A DNA stretch of 64,000 nucleotides. Origin: Streptomyces sp. MBT65. Its GTDB lineage: Bacteria; Actinomycetota; Actinomycetes; Streptomycetales; Streptomycetaceae. Position 1 is the stretch's first letter. Each line of letters starts with the position of its first letter. The notes beneath the pieces were generated by a model. The model had not been told where the DNA came from, made no database searches, and worked only from the letters and a program-made list of their open reading frames with translations. Both the position numbers and the translations under genes were made by a program. Below, one piece after another: positions 60,348 through 64,000 of this stretch. The stretch lies in assembly GCF_016612545.1 (NCBI RefSeq), contig NZ_JAENRY010000001.1, positions 1 through 64,000 of the forward strand, read 5' to 3'.

Positions 60348-61315
60348 GAGCCGCCCGCTGCAACGCCGTCGGCGGCCCGGTGGTCGTCGAGGACATTCCC
60401 GAACCAGTCGCCCCCGAAGGGGAATTGGCGGGTCCGGACGGCGGCATCCCGGTCGACGTGCACTACGCCGCCGTCAACTTCGCCGACGTCCTCGTGATCG
60501 ACGGCGCCTACCAGGTGAAGGCGGAGCCGCCCTTCACCCCCGGCAGCGAATTCGCCGGCGTGGTCGCCGCGTCCGCGCACGGATTCGAGAAGGGCGAGCG
60601 GGTCTTCGGCTCGATGTTCGTCGGCGCCTTCGCCGAACGCGTCACCGCCCGCCCCGCCGGCCTGAGCCGCATCCCCGAGGGAATCCCCACCGAGCGCGCG
60701 GCGGCCTTCGGGGTCAGCCACACCACCGCCTTCGACGCCCTCCGCCTGGTCGCCGACGTACAGCCGGGGGAGCGGGTGGCCGTCCTGGGCGCGGCCGGCG
60801 GGGTGGGCCTCGCGACCGTCGAACTCGCCGCACTGCTCGGCGCGGAGGTCGTCGCCGTCGCTTCGACGGCGGAGAAACGGGCGGTGTGCGCCGAGCAGGG
60901 CGCACAAGTGACCCTGCCGTACGGCGACTTGAAGCGGACCGTGCGGGACGCGGGCGGCGCCGATGTCGTGATTGACCCCGTCGGCGGGCCGTACGCGGAG
61001 GAGGCGTTGCGGGCCATGCGCTGGGGCGGTCGGTTCGTGAGCGTGGGGTTCGCGAGCGGTGAGATCCCGCGGATCCCGCTCAACCTCCCGATGCTCAAAG
61101 GGGTCAGCGTGCACGGCTTCGACCTCGGAGGCTGGGCGCGCCACCGGCGGGACGACCTGGTCGCCGCCCGCACCGAACTCCACGGACTGTTCGCCGCCGG
61201 GAAGATACGGCCCCGCGTCCACGCCGTGTATCCGCTCGCCGAAGTCGCCGCCGCGCTCAGCCTCGGGCGCCGCGCCATCGGCAAGGTCCTTCTGGAGGTC
61301 GCGCATGGAGTTTGA
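60344..61315 (+). CDS. Quinone oxidoreductase-like MDR enzyme
   Basis: A 323-residue medium-chain reductase without the structural or catalytic zinc Cys set. The N-terminal GroES-like domain holds VNFADVLVIDGAY and PFTPGSEFAGVVA; the Rossmann domain has AVLGAAGGVGLATVELAALL (about 146-165). It belongs to the NADPH:quinone oxidoreductase/enoyl reductase group. ATG 60344 overlaps the kinase stop; the next gene starts 11 nt inside it. Probably an enoyl-CoA or quinone reductase step of the operon. Confidence 0.9.
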   Translation: MRAARCNAVGGPVVVEDIPEPVAPEGELAGPDGGIPVDVHYAAVNFADVLVIDGAYQVKAEPPFTPGSEFAGVVAASAHGFEKGERVFGSMFVGAFAERVTARPAGLSRIPEGIPTERAAAFGVSHTTAFDALRLVADVQPGERVAVLGAAGGVGLATVELAALLGAEVVAVASTAEKRAVCAEQGAQVTLPYGDLKRTVRDAGGADVVIDPVGGPYAEEALRAMRWGGRFVSVGFASGEIPRIPLNLPMLKGVSVHGFDLGGWARHRRDDLVAARTELHGLFAAGKIRPRVHAVYPLAEVAAALSLGRRAIGKVLLEVAHGV

Positions 61316-62156
61316 GTTCGACGACGAACAGCGGCTGCTCCAGCGAGTGGTCCGCGAGACGATCACCAAGTCCCGGTCGCTGCCCGAGAAGCAACTCTGG
61401 GACACCTACCTGGAGTTGGGCTGGCTGGAAGCCCCGCCGGTGGAACTCGCCATCGTCCTGGAGGAGTTGGGGTACGTCGCCGACCCGACGCCCTTCCTCG
61501 CCACGGCGACCTGGTTCGCGCCACTGGCCGGACGGCTGCCGCGCGGCTCGGGCACCGGAGTCTTCGACGGGGTGGGCCGGTTCGTCCTCGACGCCGACCG
61601 CGTGGACGAGATCGCCCTTCTCACCTCCGAGGGCGTGGTCGTACGGAACGGAGAGGACCTGGCGGCCGAGCGGCTGTCCGTGTTCGACCCGACTCTGCAT
61701 GTCGCCCGGGTGGACGCGCCGGACCTGGTCGGCGGCGTACCGGACCTGGCCCTGATGGGCCTCGCGGTCAGCACGGTCGGCAGTTGCCGGCGCATCCTCG
61801 ACCTGGTCGTCGCCCATGTGAAGGAACGGCACCAATTCGGGGTGCCCATCGGCTCGTTCCAGGCCGTCAAGCACAAGGCGGCCGACATGTACGTCGCCAT
61901 CGAACGCGCCAAGGTGCTCGCCTACTTCTCCGCGCTCACCATCGCCGAGGACGACGCGCGCCGCGGTCGGGCCGCCGCCATGGCCAAGGCCGCCGCCGGA
62001 GACTGCCAACGGGTCTGTTTCCGCAACGGGTTCCAGCTCTTCGGAGCCATGGGCTACACGTGGGAGAACGAACTGCAGATCCACCTCAAGCGGGCCAAGG
62101 CCGGGGACCTGCTCCTCGGCACGGCGTCCGAGCACAGGAAGGCGCTGCTGGTATGA
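61305..62156 (+). CDS. Short acyl-CoA dehydrogenase subunit
   Basis: A 283-residue acyl-CoA dehydrogenase relative, about 100 residues shorter than usual, with the middle beta domain reduced. The C-terminal helical domain is clear: VAHVKERHQFGVPIGSFQAV and GFQLFGAMGYTWENELQIHL. Short members pair with a full-length partner in alpha2-beta2 enzymes, as in actinobacterial steroid side-chain oxidation. The gene overlaps its full-length neighbour (ATGA), which supports heteromer formation. CTGGAGG precedes ATG 61305. Confidence 0.88.
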   Translation: MEFEFDDEQRLLQRVVRETITKSRSLPEKQLWDTYLELGWLEAPPVELAIVLEELGYVADPTPFLATATWFAPLAGRLPRGSGTGVFDGVGRFVLDADRVDEIALLTSEGVVVRNGEDLAAERLSVFDPTLHVARVDAPDLVGGVPDLALMGLAVSTVGSCRRILDLVVAHVKERHQFGVPIGSFQAVKHKAADMYVAIERAKVLAYFSALTIAEDDARRGRAAAMAKAAAGDCQRVCFRNGFQLFGAMGYTWENELQIHLKRAKAGDLLLGTASEHRKALLV

Positions 62157-63301
62157 GGCTGGCCCCCGACCCCGAGGTCGAGAAGTTCCGCGCCGATTTC
62201 AGCGCCTTCCTCGACACCCACCTGCCCACCCCCGAAGAGGCCACTGTCCGCTCCAAGTCCAGCGCGGACATACCGGATTGGGCCCGGCGCTGGCAACGCA
62301 AGCTCTTCGACGCCGGCTGGCTGCTGCCGGCCCAGCCGCCCGAGTACGGCGGCCGCAACGCCACCCTGCCCCAAGTCGTCGCGCATCTGGAGGAGTTGTC
62401 CCGGCGGCGGATCTACCACAGCTTCAACCCGCAGGGCCTCAACATCATCGCGGCCTCACTGCTGACCTTCGGCACCGAGGAACAGAAACGCGACTGGGCC
62501 GTACCCCTGCTGCGCGCGGAGATCACCGCGTCGCTCGGCATGAGCGAACCCGGAGCGGGCTCCGACCTGGCCGGGCTGCGCACCCGCGCGGCCCTCGACG
62601 GCGACCACTTCGTCGTCAACGGACAGAAGGTGTGGACCTCGGGCGCGCACGACGCCGACGTCCTGCTCACCTTCGTCCGCACCGACCCCGACGCCCCCAA
62701 GCACAAGGGCATCAGCGTCCTGCTCATCCCCACCGACTCCGAAGGCCTGGTCAGGCGGCCGTTCGGATCGATCGCCGCACCCGACGACCTCGACTTCAAC
62801 GAGGTGTTCTTCACCGACGTCCGCGTCCCGAAGGAGAACCTCGTCGGCCTCCTCAACGAGGGCTGGCGCGTGGCCAACGGCTCGCTCGGTCATGAACGGA
62901 CCCTGCTGTGGGTGCACTACGCCGAGCGCATGGACGGCCTGATCCAGGACTCGGCCTGCGACGAGGAGTGGTACGCGACGCTCCAAATGGACGTCCAGGC
63001 ACTGCGGTTGCTCGGCCACCGGCTGCTCGGACCCGACCGCAACCCGGCGGAGATCTCGGTGCTCAAGCTGCTCGGCTCCGAGGCCGCGCAGAGCGCCGAA
63101 CTGCACGCCCTCGAACACCACGGGACCGAGGCGCTGCTGCATCCGGTGCAGACGGGGCCGTACACCCATATGAACCTCGGGACGTTCACCGCCAGTTGGT
63201 TCGAGCGGTACGCGCGCAGCTTCGGCGGGACCATCGCCGGCGGCACCTCCGAGATCCAGCGCAACATCATCGCCGAGCGCATCCTCGGCCTGCCCCGCTA
63301 G
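62153..63301 (+). CDS. Acyl-CoA dehydrogenase, partner subunit
   Basis: A 382-residue full-length acyl-CoA dehydrogenase: N-terminal helical domain, FAD-contact SLGMSEPGAGSDLAGL (about 125-140), beta domain VVNGQKVWTSGAHDAD, and C-terminal GGTSEIQRNIIAERILGLP. It is most like the FadE-type alpha subunits that combine with short partners. The ATG overlaps the short-subunit stop. Together they probably oxidise a bulky or branched acyl-CoA. Confidence 0.92.
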   Translation: MRLAPDPEVEKFRADFSAFLDTHLPTPEEATVRSKSSADIPDWARRWQRKLFDAGWLLPAQPPEYGGRNATLPQVVAHLEELSRRRIYHSFNPQGLNIIAASLLTFGTEEQKRDWAVPLLRAEITASLGMSEPGAGSDLAGLRTRAALDGDHFVVNGQKVWTSGAHDADVLLTFVRTDPDAPKHKGISVLLIPTDSEGLVRRPFGSIAAPDDLDFNEVFFTDVRVPKENLVGLLNEGWRVANGSLGHERTLLWVHYAERMDGLIQDSACDEEWYATLQMDVQALRLLGHRLLGPDRNPAEISVLKLLGSEAAQSAELHALEHHGTEALLHPVQTGPYTHMNLGTFTASWFERYARSFGGTIAGGTSEIQRNIIAERILGLPR

Positions 63302-63322
63302 AGCCGACGGAAGACGGGACCC

Positions 63323-64000
63323 ATGACAGACACAGCGGACACGGTGGACACGGACGAGGTCCTCTACGAGGTCGACGACAGGGTCGCGGTCATCACCCTG
63401 AACCGGCCCGAGGTCGCCAACGCCCAGAACGCGGTTCTCCTCGACGCGTTGGACGCCGCCTGGCGCCGGGCCGCCGCCGACGAGGAGGTCAAGGTGATCC
63501 TCCTGCGAGGCAACGGGAGACACTTCTCCTCCGGCCACGACCTCAAGGACCGCTGGCCGGCACCGAACGAGATCACCCTGGAGTGGATCTACAGTGCCGA
63601 ATCCCGCCGGTACTTGGAGTACACACTGCGCTGGCGCAACGTCCCCAAACCGTCGATCGCCGCGGTCCAGGGCAAGTGCATCGCGGGCGGACTGATGCTC
63701 TGCTGGCCCTGCGACCTGATCGTGGCCGCCGAGAACGCCGAATTCTCCGACCCCGTCGTGCACATGGGCATCGGTGGAGTCGAATACCACGGCCACACCT
63801 GGGAGTTGGGCCCACGCAAGGCGAAGGAGATCCTCTTCACCGGACGGGCCGTCACCGCCGAGGAGGCGGAGAAGGTCGGCATGGTGAACAAGGTCGTCCC
63901 CCTCGATCAACTGGACACCCAGGCAATGGAGTTGGCCCGGCAGATCGCCCGCATGCCGTCCTTCGGCCTCCGCCAGGCCAAGCGCGCCGTCAACCAGAGC
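63323..64000 (+). CDS. Enoyl-CoA hydratase-family protein (C-terminus beyond the window)
   Basis: The first 226 residues of a crotonase-fold enzyme. Oxyanion-hole segments are NGRHFSSGHDLKD (about 64-76) and QGKCIAGGLML (about 116-126); SDPVVHMGIGGVEY replaces the usual second catalytic Glu region, so the exact reaction is open. GACGGAAGAC precedes ATG 63323, 21 nt after the dehydrogenase stop. It would hydrate the enoyl-CoA made by the upstream dehydrogenases. Confidence 0.9.
   Translation, partial: MTDTADTVDTDEVLYEVDDRVAVITLNRPEVANAQNAVLLDALDAAWRRAAADEEVKVILLRGNGRHFSSGHDLKDRWPAPNEITLEWIYSAESRRYLEYTLRWRNVPKPSIAAVQGKCIAGGLMLCWPCDLIVAAENAEFSDPVVHMGIGGVEYHGHTWELGPRKAKEILFTGRAVTAEEAEKVGMVNKVVPLDQLDTQAMELARQIARMPSFGLRQAKRAVNQS

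Overview
The window is high-GC actinobacterial DNA, almost certainly from a Streptomyces chromosome. The evidence is GC-rich third codon positions throughout, many GTG starts, ATGA/GTGA stop-start overlaps, and Streptomyces-typical families: GlgE/GlgX with a SpoIIE-type ATPase regulator, a DUF5133 protein, paired NarL-type two-component systems and DrrAB-like ABC exporters. There are no rRNA or tRNA genes, no insertion sequences, no CRISPR array and no recognisable origin. It reads as an accessory, metabolically specialised region.

Left part (1-23915). Glycogen/maltose-1-phosphate genes (glgE partial, glgX) come first. A MarR-controlled ABC exporter follows, divergent from a two-domain VOC protein. 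Next are an isolated hemC, a secreted glycosidase, a secreted NPP1-family protein and a stand-alone ATP-dependent DNA ligase. Two NarL-type two-component pairs follow; the first kinase carries a tandem triplication of its ATPase G2-box segment. After them lie an SDR protein that has lost its catalytic Ser and Tyr, and a divergent OmpR-type orphan regulator. Three 17-bp near-palindromes spaced exactly 28 bp apart separate these two genes. The stretch 19879-23915 shows decay: a cytochrome P450 frame whose heme-binding end is replaced by an SDR tail, and a tannase-family gene with most of its middle deleted, flanking an intact EamA exporter/LysR pair.

Middle part (24041-49617) is a catabolic island for aromatic or related ring compounds. 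A GntR regulator precedes a trio matching GalB, GalC and GalD (the gallate/4-oxalomesaconate lower pathway), then a type I (VOC) extradiol dioxygenase and an AAHS-type MFS transporter. A CMD-family protein, a divergent cupin protein and a complete Rbs/Mgl-type ABC importer follow. A LysR regulator then heads a long series, co-directional apart from one gene: a second VOC dioxygenase, two aldehyde dehydrogenases, FAH-family hydrolase, small VOC protein, alpha/beta hydrolase, DUF336 protein, MetE-like protein, L-2-hydroxyglutarate oxidase, amidohydrolase, TPP-dependent enzyme and Ldh-family dehydrogenase, with one ABM monooxygenase on the opposite strand. Ldh, TPP enzyme and aldehyde dehydrogenase could form a mandelate-like side-chain route feeding ring cleavage. 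I know of no described pathway with this exact gene set, and it is the best candidate for an undescribed system here.

Right part (49644-64000). An HSL-type esterase is followed by a BlaI/M56-peptidase pair divergent from an envelope-glycolipid-type glycosyltransferase and a polysaccharide deacetylase. Between those two genes lie two 37-codon mini-ORFs made by a 110-nt tandem duplication of a translationally coupled gene junction. A carboxylesterase remnant, a MarR gene, a DapB-like dehydrogenase and a TetR gene come next. The window ends in a tightly coupled acyl-CoA degradation operon (three acyl-CoA dehydrogenases, an APH-family kinase, a quinone oxidoreductase-like MDR enzyme and a partial enoyl-CoA hydratase).
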